From Candidatus Tectimicrobiota bacterium (GTDB lineage: Bacteria; JACPUC01), in NCBI GenBank assembly GCA_016192455.1, contig JACPUC010000007.1, positions 194,720 through 258,719 on the forward strand: a DNA stretch of 64,000 nt, given 5' to 3'. A program made the translations under genes and the position numbers. The notes beneath the pieces are model-generated. The model did no database searches, was not told the origin of the DNA, and saw only the letters and a list, made by a program, of their open reading frames with translations. Below are positions 9,549-16,927 of this stretch, piece after piece. The stretch's first letter is position 1, and each line of letters opens with the position of its first letter.

Positions 9549-11303
9549 ATGGGCAAGTCAACCAGCGCAGCCTATGAGCGCGTGGAGCAGCTCCTGGGGC
9601 GCCAGGAGTGCGTCATCCTCGATGGCGGCGTGGCCACCGAGCTGCAGCGCGTGGGCATGCGCGACCAGCGTCTCAGCGATAAGGCGCTGTGGGGAACCTG
9701 GGCGCTCTTCCAATCGCCGTACAGCGTGCTGGAGGTGCACCGGCGCTACGCCGGGATCGGCTGCGATGTGATCTCCACGAACACCTGGGCGATCATGAGC
9801 GCGCCTGAGTTTGAGGCGCAGAACACCATGGGCCGCAGCGGCATCAGCCATTGGATGGACGCCGCCCGCCTCGGCATTCGCCTGGCGCGACGCGCCATCC
9901 AGGAGGCCGGCAGGAGCGGCGAATGCGCCGTGGCCTTCAGCGTCAACGGAGATATCGAGAAGCCGCAGCAGCAGGAGACGCTGCACCTTCTGACGCGCAT
10001 CTTCGAAGAAGACCCCCCCGACCTCATCCTGATGGAGACGCTCACCCTCATCCGCGACAACCTCACTTACCCCGCCATCGAGCGCATGCTGCGGACGGGG
10101 CTGCCGGTGTGGTTGAGCTTTCGTCGCTGCCTGCACGGCGTGTGCGGCGTCTTCGGGCAACACTGGGGCGGACCGGAAGGCGACCTCTTCGGGCGAGCCA
10201 CCCAGCGCTTCGAATCGCTCGGGGTGCGCGCCGTTCTCCTCAATTGCCTGCCCGCGGATCACGTGCCAGGCATGCTCACCTGGCTGCGCGATTTCACCGA
10301 TCTACCCCTGGGCGTCTACCCCAACCTGGGACGCTACCTCGATCCGGGGTGGCAGTTTGATGAGCGCGTTGGACCGGAGGAGTACACGGCCCTCGCTCTC
10401 CAGTGGCGGGAAGAGGGCGCCCAGCTCATTGGCGGCTGCTGCGGCGTCACCCCGGAACACATCGCAGCCGCCAAGGCCAGCCTGAAGGGAACCAAGCCCG
10501 GACACCGCCGCGGCCTCAGCGCCGCGTTCTCGGCAACGCACCTCGATCCCCTGCTCGCCCCCGCGCACACGGCCAGGGCGCCGAAGCCGTGGATGGACGA
10601 GCAGAACCGCGTCATTTCGCCGCTCCCTTTTCCCGACCTCGTCTGCGATCCCGGCGTGTTTTTGCCCACCCAGGGAAGCTACCTCCTGTGGAAATTCATC
10701 TTCCGCGGCGGCATCGGCAGAGGCCAGCGCTGCCTCGACGTCGGCTGCGGCACCGGCATCCTCACCGTGCAGCTCGCCCTCAATGGCGCCGTGCAAGTCC
10801 GCGCCATCGACATCCAGAGAGAGGCCGTCGCCAACACGATGACCAATGCGTACCGCAACGGCATCGCCGATCGGGTGGTCGGTTCCGTGGTGGACCTCTA
10901 CACCTACCTCCCGACGGAGACCTACGACGTCGTCGCGGCCAGCCTCTTCCAGATGCCCGTCGATCCGTTCAAGGAATCGAGCGGGCATCGCCCCGTTGAT
11001 TACTGGGGAAGGAACCTGCTCGACCACTTCATCAGGCTGCTGCCCGACCTCCTCAACGAAGACGGGGTGGCGTACTTCATGCAAGTGTCGATGCTCAGTC
11101 AGATGCGCACCGCCGAGCTCTTGGACGAGGCGCATTTGGACTTCCGGGTTCTCGATTTCAGCTTCTATCCCTTCAGCTCCGTCTTCTATGAGAACATGGA
11201 GCAGATTCGCCGCGTGGAAGAGCTCTCCGACGCCTACCACCTGAATCTCGGAGCCGACCACGTCATGGTCATGTACCTGGTCGAGGCCCGCCGCCGCAGG
11301 TAG
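9549..11303 (+). CDS. Fusion of homocysteine S-methyltransferase domain and SAM-dependent methyltransferase domain
   Basis: 584 residues from an ATG at 9549 with GGGAGG close upstream. Residues about 10-315 form a homocysteine S-methyltransferase (Pfam S-methyl_trans) barrel. It starts at ILDGGVATEL and carries the zinc-binding cysteines, LLNC at 233 and GGCCGVTPEH at 297-298. This family transfers a methyl group from S-methylmethionine, betaine or a protein-bound donor to homocysteine. Residues about 365-580 form a class I SAM methyltransferase with motif I CLDVGCGTG (395-403) and the motif II-like acid in RAIDIQ. The two domains are joined by a proline/alanine-rich linker. One domain could make methionine while the other uses SAM. 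Substrates of both halves are unknown. No neighbouring methionine gene is present. Confidence 0.82.
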   Translation: MGKSTSAAYERVEQLLGRQECVILDGGVATELQRVGMRDQRLSDKALWGTWALFQSPYSVLEVHRRYAGIGCDVISTNTWAIMSAPEFEAQNTMGRSGISHWMDAARLGIRLARRAIQEAGRSGECAVAFSVNGDIEKPQQQETLHLLTRIFEEDPPDLILMETLTLIRDNLTYPAIERMLRTGLPVWLSFRRCLHGVCGVFGQHWGGPEGDLFGRATQRFESLGVRAVLLNCLPADHVPGMLTWLRDFTDLPLGVYPNLGRYLDPGWQFDERVGPEEYTALALQWREEGAQLIGGCCGVTPEHIAAAKASLKGTKPGHRRGLSAAFSATHLDPLLAPAHTARAPKPWMDEQNRVISPLPFPDLVCDPGVFLPTQGSYLLWKFIFRGGIGRGQRCLDVGCGTGILTVQLALNGAVQVRAIDIQREAVANTMTNAYRNGIADRVVGSVVDLYTYLPTETYDVVAASLFQMPVDPFKESSGHRPVDYWGRNLLDHFIRLLPDLLNEDGVAYFMQVSMLSQMRTAELLDEAHLDFRVLDFSFYPFSSVFYENMEQIRRVEELSDAYHLNLGADHVMVMYLVEARRRR

Positions 11304-11534
11304 GGCGTGCCTGCTGGCGAGACTTCGCCTTGCCGGGTGTGGTCCCGCTGCCTGCCGCCGAGCTTCCGGCTGCCGACGCCAGGGGGAGGAAGCCAGCGCG
11401 GCGGACCGCGGCAACGACACCCCCCCAGTCCCTGCGTGTCGTGAGTCGCGCGCCGGCTGGGCCTGTCGCAGGGTAGGGTGGTGAGCGCACTTCCCGGCCG
11501 GTGGCGACGGCGCCAGGCTGGGTGAGGAGACCTC

Positions 11535-12752
11535 ATGATCCGCGCTGGAGCCGCGCTCTCCAGGGAGGCGGACAGCGCTTCCGCCGCTCGCCAAGCCACC
11601 CGCCAGGCGCTGCGCCAGGCGGGTCTCCGTCGCGCCGACGCTGTCCTTCTCTTTGCCACGTCCAGCCATGCGCGCAGCTACGACGTGCTGCTCCAGGAGG
11701 TGAGCCGCATGGCTGGCACCCGGAAGATCGCGGGCGGCAGCGGGCAGAGCGTGCTGGGGCCCGATGAAGAGATCGAGAGCGGGCCAGGGGTAGCGCTGCT
11801 CGTCCTTGGGTCGGAGGAGCTGGAGCTGCGCGCGGGCGTCAGTGGGGGGCTGCGCGACCGGGCCGCCGGCTGCGGACGCGAGGTGGCTCAGGGAGCAGGG
11901 CTTGGGCCTGCCGCGCAGCAAGGGCTCGTCCTTGCCATGCTGGATACCATGAACTGCGATCCGGAAGCTTTCCTTGCCGGCTTTCAGGACCTCGCGCCTG
12001 GGGTGCCGCTCTGTGGCGGCGGCACCTCGGGGGATGCGGGCGGCTCGTCGTTTCAGCTTTGTGGCGGCGAGGCGCACACCAACGCTGTGGCCTACCTTGC
12101 TCTGGGCGGCCGATTCAGAGTGGTCCATGGCATTACCCAGGCCTGTTTCCCTGTTGCCCCGCCCCTCGTCATCACCCGCGCCGCCGGCCGCCTGGTTTAT
12201 GAGCTTGGGGGCAAGCCCGCCTACGCGCTCCTCGCCGAGCTCCTGCGCGGTCCAGTCTTTCACGGCCCGCAACGGCCCCATGCCCTGTTCGCCGGAATCT
12301 CCGTCGATCCGTCGCAAACCTTCGAGCGCGGGCAGTACCTCATCCGCCACCTCGCGGCGGTGGACCCGCGGCGTGGCGTCATCGGCCTGTCCGCGCCGGT
12401 CGCCACCGGCCAGTCCCTTGCCTTCATGGTCTTCGAGCCGGCCAGAGCGCGTGACGACCTGCTCAGCATGCTGGACGACCTGCGGCGTCACCTGGCCGGC
12501 GCGACGCCACGCTTCGGCCTCTACTTCAATTGCTGCAGCCGCGGCAGCACGCTCTACCACGAGGCCGGCGTTGATCCCCGCCTGCTGAAGCAGGCCTTCC
12601 CGGAGCTGCCGATCATCGGCTTCACCACCGGGTTCGAGCTTGCTCCCATCGGCGCGCGGAACTTCCTCCACCTCTATTCCGGCATCCTGGTGGTGGTGGC
12701 CGAGGAGAGCAACGGCCCTCCTCTCCGTCCGCGGCACGAGCAGCCGCTCTGA
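11535..12752 (+). CDS. FIST domain protein (FIST_N plus FIST_C), small-ligand sensor
   Basis: 405 residues from an ATG at 11535 preceded by GAGGAG. The N-terminal half (GLRRADAVLLFATSSH, then KIAGGSGQSVLG, and later GVPLCGGGTSGD) matches the FIST_N fold. The C-terminal part (about 220-395) has the FIST_C features RGVIGLSAP, FNCCSRGS and IIGFTTGFELAPI. FIST domains are predicted ligand-binding sensory modules often tied to chemotaxis or two-component proteins. Here it stands alone, cytoplasmic, with no kinase or receptor domain. It follows the methyltransferase fusion by 230 bases on the same strand. Ligand unknown. Confidence 0.8.
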   Translation: MIRAGAALSREADSASAARQATRQALRQAGLRRADAVLLFATSSHARSYDVLLQEVSRMAGTRKIAGGSGQSVLGPDEEIESGPGVALLVLGSEELELRAGVSGGLRDRAAGCGREVAQGAGLGPAAQQGLVLAMLDTMNCDPEAFLAGFQDLAPGVPLCGGGTSGDAGGSSFQLCGGEAHTNAVAYLALGGRFRVVHGITQACFPVAPPLVITRAAGRLVYELGGKPAYALLAELLRGPVFHGPQRPHALFAGISVDPSQTFERGQYLIRHLAAVDPRRGVIGLSAPVATGQSLAFMVFEPARARDDLLSMLDDLRRHLAGATPRFGLYFNCCSRGSTLYHEAGVDPRLLKQAFPELPIIGFTTGFELAPIGARNFLHLYSGILVVVAEESNGPPLRPRHEQPL

Positions 12753-12786
12753 GAGACAATCTCCGCGACCGAGAGAGGTACGCCAC

Positions 12787-12803
12787 GGGAGCAGCCGGCT
12801 CCC
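12787..12803 (+). terminator. Weak hairpin after the FIST gene
   Basis: GGGAGC (12787-12792) and GCTCCC (12798-12803) form a 6-bp stem over a 5-base loop, 35 bases after the FIST stop codon. There is no T-run, so this is only a possible terminator. Confidence 0.25.
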
Positions 12804-12903
12804 CTGCTCAGCCGGTTATGCTGGCGAGGTGGTCGGGGGGCGTCGCCGCCGCGGAGGCATTTGCCGCGCCGGGAGAAAATTCCGCCAGGGACGCCTTTCC
12901 CCA

Positions 12904-12931
12904 TTGACAAGCCATTTTCTCCTCCCATAAG
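12904..12931 (+). promoter_or_regulatory. Sigma-70-type promoter for the CNB-FHA gene
   Basis: A perfect TTGACA at 12904-12909 is followed after 16 bases by CATAAG at 12926-12931, in a locally AT-richer stretch. Transcription would begin near 12938, about 97 bases before the GTG start at 13035. The -10 matches four of six positions. Confidence 0.55.
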
Positions 12932-13034
12932 TTTGGTAGCCGTTGAAAGAAAAGGGAACGGCAACCCAGGAACTGGGTGGGGAATCGTGGTGGCAGGCGG
13001 GAGAGGGAGCAACCAATTGGGGGGAGCCTGAGTC

Positions 13035-13862
13035 GTGGCCGGCAAACGAATCTATGCGCCTGGCGAGGTCATTATTGAAGAGAAGAGCCACGGCACCACG
13101 GCGTACATCATCGAACGCGGCAGGGTGGAAGTCTCGGCACAAAGCAGGCGCGGCAAGGTGATCCTCGGCCGCCTCGGCAAGGATGAGATTTTCGGCGAGA
13201 TCGGCTTACTCGAGGATACGCCGCGCACGGCAACCGTCGCGGCGGTCGACGAGGTCGTCGCCATCGAGCTGGATCGCGACGATTTCAATGAGGCCCTGCT
13301 GAAGAACCCGCGCTTGATCCTGCCGCTCATGAAGGCCTTCTTCGAGCGCCTGAGGCAATTGAATCGACGAGTCGTGGAGGCCAGCGCCAGGGAGTCGCGG
13401 CCGCAGGCGGCGTTCCCTCAAGGAGCGGAGCTGCAACCCGAAGCCCCCTTCGGAGAGGAATCCCCCTTCGCAGCGGAAGCCCCCGTCCCCGGGAAAGTCA
13501 TCCTGAGCGGCGTGAGCAAGCCCGCGCAGGATGCGCTCGAAGGCCACGAAATGGTGATTGACCGGTTCCCGTTCAAGGTGGGTCGACAATCACGCGATTC
13601 CTCCGTCGATGCGCTGAGCCACAACGACCTTTACCTGTCAGATCACGCCCCCTACAACGTCTCCCGCAACCATTTCTCGATCAATCAGAGTTTGGGGCAG
13701 CGCTACCTCGTCGATCGGGGAAGCAAGCTCGGAACGCTCCTGAATAACCAGCGACTTGGCGGCGGGGGTGGGGCCGACCGCGTGAAGCTGAACCAGGGTG
13801 AGAACATCATCGTCGTCGGCTCGCCAAGCTCCCCCTTCCGCTTCCGGCTGATGCTGCACTAA
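13035..13862 (+). CDS. Cyclic-nucleotide-binding domain fused to FHA domain
   Basis: 275 residues from a GTG at 13035 (GGGGAG ten bases upstream). Residues 1-120 are a CRP-type cyclic-nucleotide-binding domain with the phosphate-binding cassette FGEIGLLEDTPRTATV, including the conserved Glu and Arg. A charged proline-rich linker (about 120-160) leads to an FHA phosphothreonine-binding domain (about 165-275) with FKVGR, SRNHFSIN and GTLLNNQRL, the usual GR, SxxH and N signatures. There is no helix-turn-helix or catalytic domain, so it looks like a cytoplasmic adaptor. It would sense cAMP or c-di-GMP and dock to a Thr-phosphorylated partner. No kinase is encoded nearby. Confidence 0.82.
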   Translation: MAGKRIYAPGEVIIEEKSHGTTAYIIERGRVEVSAQSRRGKVILGRLGKDEIFGEIGLLEDTPRTATVAAVDEVVAIELDRDDFNEALLKNPRLILPLMKAFFERLRQLNRRVVEASARESRPQAAFPQGAELQPEAPFGEESPFAAEAPVPGKVILSGVSKPAQDALEGHEMVIDRFPFKVGRQSRDSSVDALSHNDLYLSDHAPYNVSRNHFSINQSLGQRYLVDRGSKLGTLLNNQRLGGGGGADRVKLNQGENIIVVGSPSSPFRFRLMLH

Positions 13863-14281
13863 GGGGAGGTGGAGCGCGAGCCTGGAGGCCCATCCGCCAA
13901 TGCGAGCTTCCGCGAAGGCTGCACGTCAGCGCGGCGCGCCGTGGAGGGGCCGCGTGCCCGGGTCAGGAAGGGGACGGCAGACGAGGAACGCTTGGGGAGC
14001 GCACCGATGTGCCCCCAGCTCCGGCGGCCAGCGGTCCGCCGCCCCCGCGTCCACCGTTTTGGGGGAGGGTTTTCCGGGAAAGACGTTCGAAGGGGAAGGT
14101 GGAGGCGCCGGCGCCAACGCGTAGGGGGCGGCGGGGCGGGTGGTCTGTTCCCCGCGGCATCGCCGGGTGGGGCCGCGGAGCAAGGTGCGTGGCGCGCGCC
14201 GCAAGGTTCGGGGAAGTTGTCGGTCGCCGGTGCGGTTGCCGGCGGGAATCTGTCAGCTACACGAAGCGCAGCGAGGAAGTC
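13863..14281. other. Intergenic stretch, 419 bases, very GC-rich
   Basis: Open frames on both strands are GC-driven and lack ribosome sites or recognisable domains. I see no promoter match and no strong hairpin. It should hold the promoter of the zinc-ribbon gene. Confidence 0.35.
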
Positions 14282-14533
14282 ATGGCGGGCGGAAGCTATA
14301 GTGTGCGTTGCCCAAAATGCGGGCGACGGGTGGCGGTTCGTCACGAGATCGACATCGAGTTCATCGAAGAGAACGGCTGCCCCGCGTGCGCGGATCCCGA
14401 AGACGAAGAACTTGGTGAAGCCGACCAGAGCGGCCTCGATGACGAGACCGACGAAGAGTTCATCGAGGAACTTGATGGCGACGACGAGGAGGACGTCGAC
14501 CCCCTAGATGACGACTATGAAGACTACAACTGA
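14282..14533 (+). CDS. Small acidic zinc-ribbon protein
   Basis: 83 residues from the ATG at 14282, with GAGGAAG just upstream; longer in-frame versions have no ribosome site. The N-terminal third carries two CxxC knuckles (CPKC and CPAC, about 22 residues apart), a classic rubredoxin-like zinc ribbon. The C-terminal half is almost entirely Asp and Glu and ends DDDYEDYN. Such proteins may touch nucleic-acid-binding or ribosomal partners, but no function can be assigned. It is convergent with the PilZ gene. Confidence 0.7.
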   Translation: MAGGSYSVRCPKCGRRVAVRHEIDIEFIEENGCPACADPEDEELGEADQSGLDDETDEEFIEELDGDDEEDVDPLDDDYEDYN

Positions 14534-14660
14534 CTCGGAGGCGTAACCCGCCGCCCAAATCCCACGCGCGGCGAACGAGATGGTGCCGTGCAAGGGAAGA
14601 GGGAGGCGGCCTGCCGGAGCGACGCTCTCCCTGCGCTGGCAATGGAGGGGAGGGGTGGAG

Positions 14661-14682
14661 GACGGGAGCGAAACGCCCCGTC
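14661..14682. terminator. Candidate bidirectional terminator between convergent genes
   Basis: GACGGG(A)GCG at 14661-14670 pairs with CGCCCCGTC at 14674-14682 around an AAA loop, nine paired bases with one bulged A. It sits between the ends of the convergent zinc-ribbon (14533) and PilZ (14766) genes and is followed on the plus strand by TTGT. Confidence 0.45.
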
Positions 14683-14765
14683 TTGTCGGCGCTCGGGGTT
14701 TGATCGCGCTCCACGATGGCGGGGCGGTGGGAGAGTATAAGCTGGTGCCGCGCTCTGTAACCCGC

Positions 14766-15368
14766 TCAGGAGGTTAAGTAGTTGCGACGCACGAGCTCGC
14801 GCTGACGTTGAAACGTGTAGCGCACCAGGAGGTCCCGGTCGTCCTCGTGTATCTCCTCGAAGTGGACGGAGATGGCGAAGAGACGATCACCCGTGGGCGC
14901 TTTCTGTGAGTGCGCGACTCGCGTCACCCTCCCCAGAACGAGCAGTTCGCTGGGCGGGAACGTCGGCAGCGTGACCGTCAACGCCAGGCGACTCCCGGTC
15001 TGATAGCTCACCTGGGTTGCAAAACACATCCCCGAGCCGCTGATCTCGACCTCCCCCGTCTCCTCAAACTCGTCCTCGTTCAGGGCTGGCTGTTTGAGAA
15101 GCCGCAGAAGTGCATCAAGCTTCTTATCGATGCCGACGAGCAGCTCAATCAAGAGCGGCGAGACGCCGAGTTCCTGCTGCAGCTCGCTGGCGCGGTGCAT
15201 CGATCCCTGCAGGAGCTTCTCCATGCTGCCGCGATTGCCGCGCGGAACCGTCAGCAGCCCGCGCCACCCTTCAACCTCGGCAGGTTTGAGGAGCCGATGG
15301 CGGAGGCGCAGAACATCCTTCACACGGACATACTGACGCCGTTGCCGTTGTTGCTCAGACGCTGGCAC
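14766..15368 (-). CDS. PilZ domain protein, probable c-di-GMP effector of the flagellar locus
   Basis: 200 residues from a GTG at 15368. An N-terminal helical part (about 1-95, including the RxxxR motif at Arg11-Arg15 in RRQYVR) precedes a PilZ-like beta barrel (about 100-195). The second PilZ motif appears as EISGSGM, where Glu replaces the usual Asp/Asn of (D/N)xSxxG. PilZ proteins bind c-di-GMP and can alter motor output or expression (YcgR-type). The gene lies downstream of fliD, fliS and the FliT-like gene on the same strand, though 478 bases separate it from the last, so it may have its own promoter. Binding of c-di-GMP is inferred; the Glu substitution adds doubt. Confidence 0.72.
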   Translation of the reverse strand: MPASEQQRQRRQYVRVKDVLRLRHRLLKPAEVEGWRGLLTVPRGNRGSMEKLLQGSMHRASELQQELGVSPLLIELLVGIDKKLDALLRLLKQPALNEDEFEETGEVEISGSGMCFATQVSYQTGSRLALTVTLPTFPPSELLVLGRVTRVAHSQKAPTGDRLFAISVHFEEIHEDDRDLLVRYTFQRQRELVRRNYLTS

Positions 15369-15846
15369 AGTGCTTCGTCCCTTCCCTCAGAGGAGGCCGA
15401 TCTCACCGCCGCCACCGGGCAGCAGGCAGGGAGAGCGTCGCGCTTCCTCCTTTCCAGCTTCGGGCGCCTGCCCCTCTTGCGATCTGACAAGCACGACCCG
15501 TACCACGCACGGCGCCCGGCCCCAGCCTTCCCGCCGCGCCGCCCCCTCCGCCCGCCGCGGCGCGCCGCAATGCATCACGTGACGGTGCTCCACCGGTCAA
15601 CCGACAGCCTCGGGCGCCGCGAGGTCAACCCCGCATCCCACGACAGCGCCAACCAGTAGACAGCCCTCGTCAGCTCATTGACATGCTTGCCTGGCTGCTG
15701 CTGGGTGCCTCAGCTCCGTCTCCGCGGGAGGGCCGCGCGACGAAGTCCACGCCTCGCAGACCCGCGGTCGGTGACTTTATTGGTCAAAGCGCTTCGTTGA
15801 TCAGGCAGGGAGAACGAGCTGTCCGCGCGCCGTTGCCCCTCCGGGA
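15369..15846. other. Intergenic stretch, 478 bases
   Basis: Lies between the FliT-like gene and the PilZ gene. The stretch around 15770-15795 is less GC-rich. The sigma-54-like and sigma-28-like words I tested here do not meet spacing or consensus. No gene is supported. Confidence 0.35.
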
Positions 15847-16329
15847 TCAGCCGCATCGCTGCAGAAACGCGGGAGGCGCGTTGGCGGGAGCTGCGCGGTA
15901 GCTCTTCAAGGTGCGGCGACCACGCGCAAGCTGCTCGATCTCCCGCTGCACCTCGGCTTGCATCTGCTGGAGCTGACGAATCGAGCGCTGCTCAAGCGCG
16001 AGCATCTCCTCCACAACCTGGGTGAGAGGTTCAACCAGCCGACGCACGTCTGGCGCCGCGAGGGTTGGCTGCACCAGCATGTCGCTGAACTTCACGAGAG
16101 CTGGTCGCTGGTCGTCAAGGTCTGGAGTATCGAGGATCTCGTGCAGGCGGCGCAGCTCAGCCACCCTTCGCTCCTTCGCATTGACGATGTGGCAGAGGCG
16201 TCCCAGGTCTCGCGCCTGGATCGCCTCGAGCTGCTGCTCGAGAAGTGTGCGCAGCGCCGCGTAGCCGGCGCAGAGCTGTTTGATCTCTCGCGGCCCACTG
16301 CGGAGACCAGCCGAGGGAACCGATGCCAT
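15847..16329 (-). CDS. FliT/FlgN-like flagellar chaperone
   Basis: 160 residues from an ATG at 16329 with GGAGAG at good spacing. The sequence is almost wholly alpha-helical with long heptad-like stretches (LRTLLEQQLEAIQARDLG, then VVEEMLALEQRSIRQLQQMQ), typical of the FliT/FlgN export-chaperone class. Family sequence conservation is low, so the call rests on helical make-up and on its place directly after fliD and fliS. FliT proteins cap the FliD C-terminus and deliver it to the export gate. A second, separate FlgN candidate lies beside flgK at 43015, which supports this one serving FliD. Confidence 0.6.
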   Translation of the reverse strand: MASVPSAGLRSGPREIKQLCAGYAALRTLLEQQLEAIQARDLGRLCHIVNAKERRVAELRRLHEILDTPDLDDQRPALVKFSDMLVQPTLAAPDVRRLVEPLTQVVEEMLALEQRSIRQLQQMQAEVQREIEQLARGRRTLKSYRAAPANAPPAFLQRCG

Positions 16330-16416
16330 GAACAGCTCTCCAGGAGTGCGTCAGACTCGCCGGCAGGCCGCGGCGCGCCCCACCTCCGGGGCTGCGAGCG
16401 GCGGCACGCTCGGCCT

Positions 16417-16866
16417 TCAGCCGCACAGGCTGATCGACGGGGACCGAGGGGGCACGGCTGGCATTGCGGCGGCGGGCGGCATCCCCGCCCCCTGGCGCGG
16501 CGGTTTCATCAATGCTTGCCACCACGCCTCGCGGAGGTCGCGCAGCATCCGACTCACCTCCTGCAAGGCCTCGTCGTCCCGCTTCGTCGTGCCCTCGAGG
16601 AGGCGCCGCAGCATATACAGGTAGAGCTGATCGAGTCGCTGCGCCAACTCGCCGGCTCCAAAGTCGATGCCGCCGCGGAGCTCGAAAATGATGTCCTGGA
16701 CCTTGGTGAGGTGCTCGCACTTTGCCGCGAAGTCGCGGCGTTGCTCGGCTTCATCGGCTTGCGCGAGGTGCCGCAGCGCGGCATCGTACAGAAGCAAGAG
16801 GAGCTGGGCCGTATCGGCGGTTCGAACCTGCGTCTCCGCGTAGGCTCTGGCATGCTGCCCAAGCAC
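16417..16866 (-). CDS. fliS: Flagellin export chaperone FliS
   Basis: 149 residues. The GTG at 16866 is preferred over the ATG at 16884 because AAGGAGGGAG lies seven bases before it. The protein shows the FliS hallmarks: YAETQVRTADTAQLLLLLYDAA near the start, an acidic/basic helical middle and LDQLYLYMLRRL in the last conserved helix. FliS binds the C-terminal helices of flagellin in the cytoplasm and prevents premature polymerisation. A proline-rich tail of about 25 residues (ending SISLCG) extends beyond the usual 125-130. It follows fliD by about 60 bases and is presumably co-transcribed. Confidence 0.93.
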   Translation of the reverse strand: MLGQHARAYAETQVRTADTAQLLLLLYDAALRHLAQADEAEQRRDFAAKCEHLTKVQDIIFELRGGIDFGAGELAQRLDQLYLYMLRRLLEGTTKRDDEALQEVSRMLRDLREAWWQALMKPPRQGAGMPPAAAMPAVPPRSPSISLCG

Positions 16867-16927
16867 TCGAACTCCCTCCTTCATCTGCGCTCGGCGCCTG
16901 AGGCTCGTCTCGGTGACGCCTTTATGA

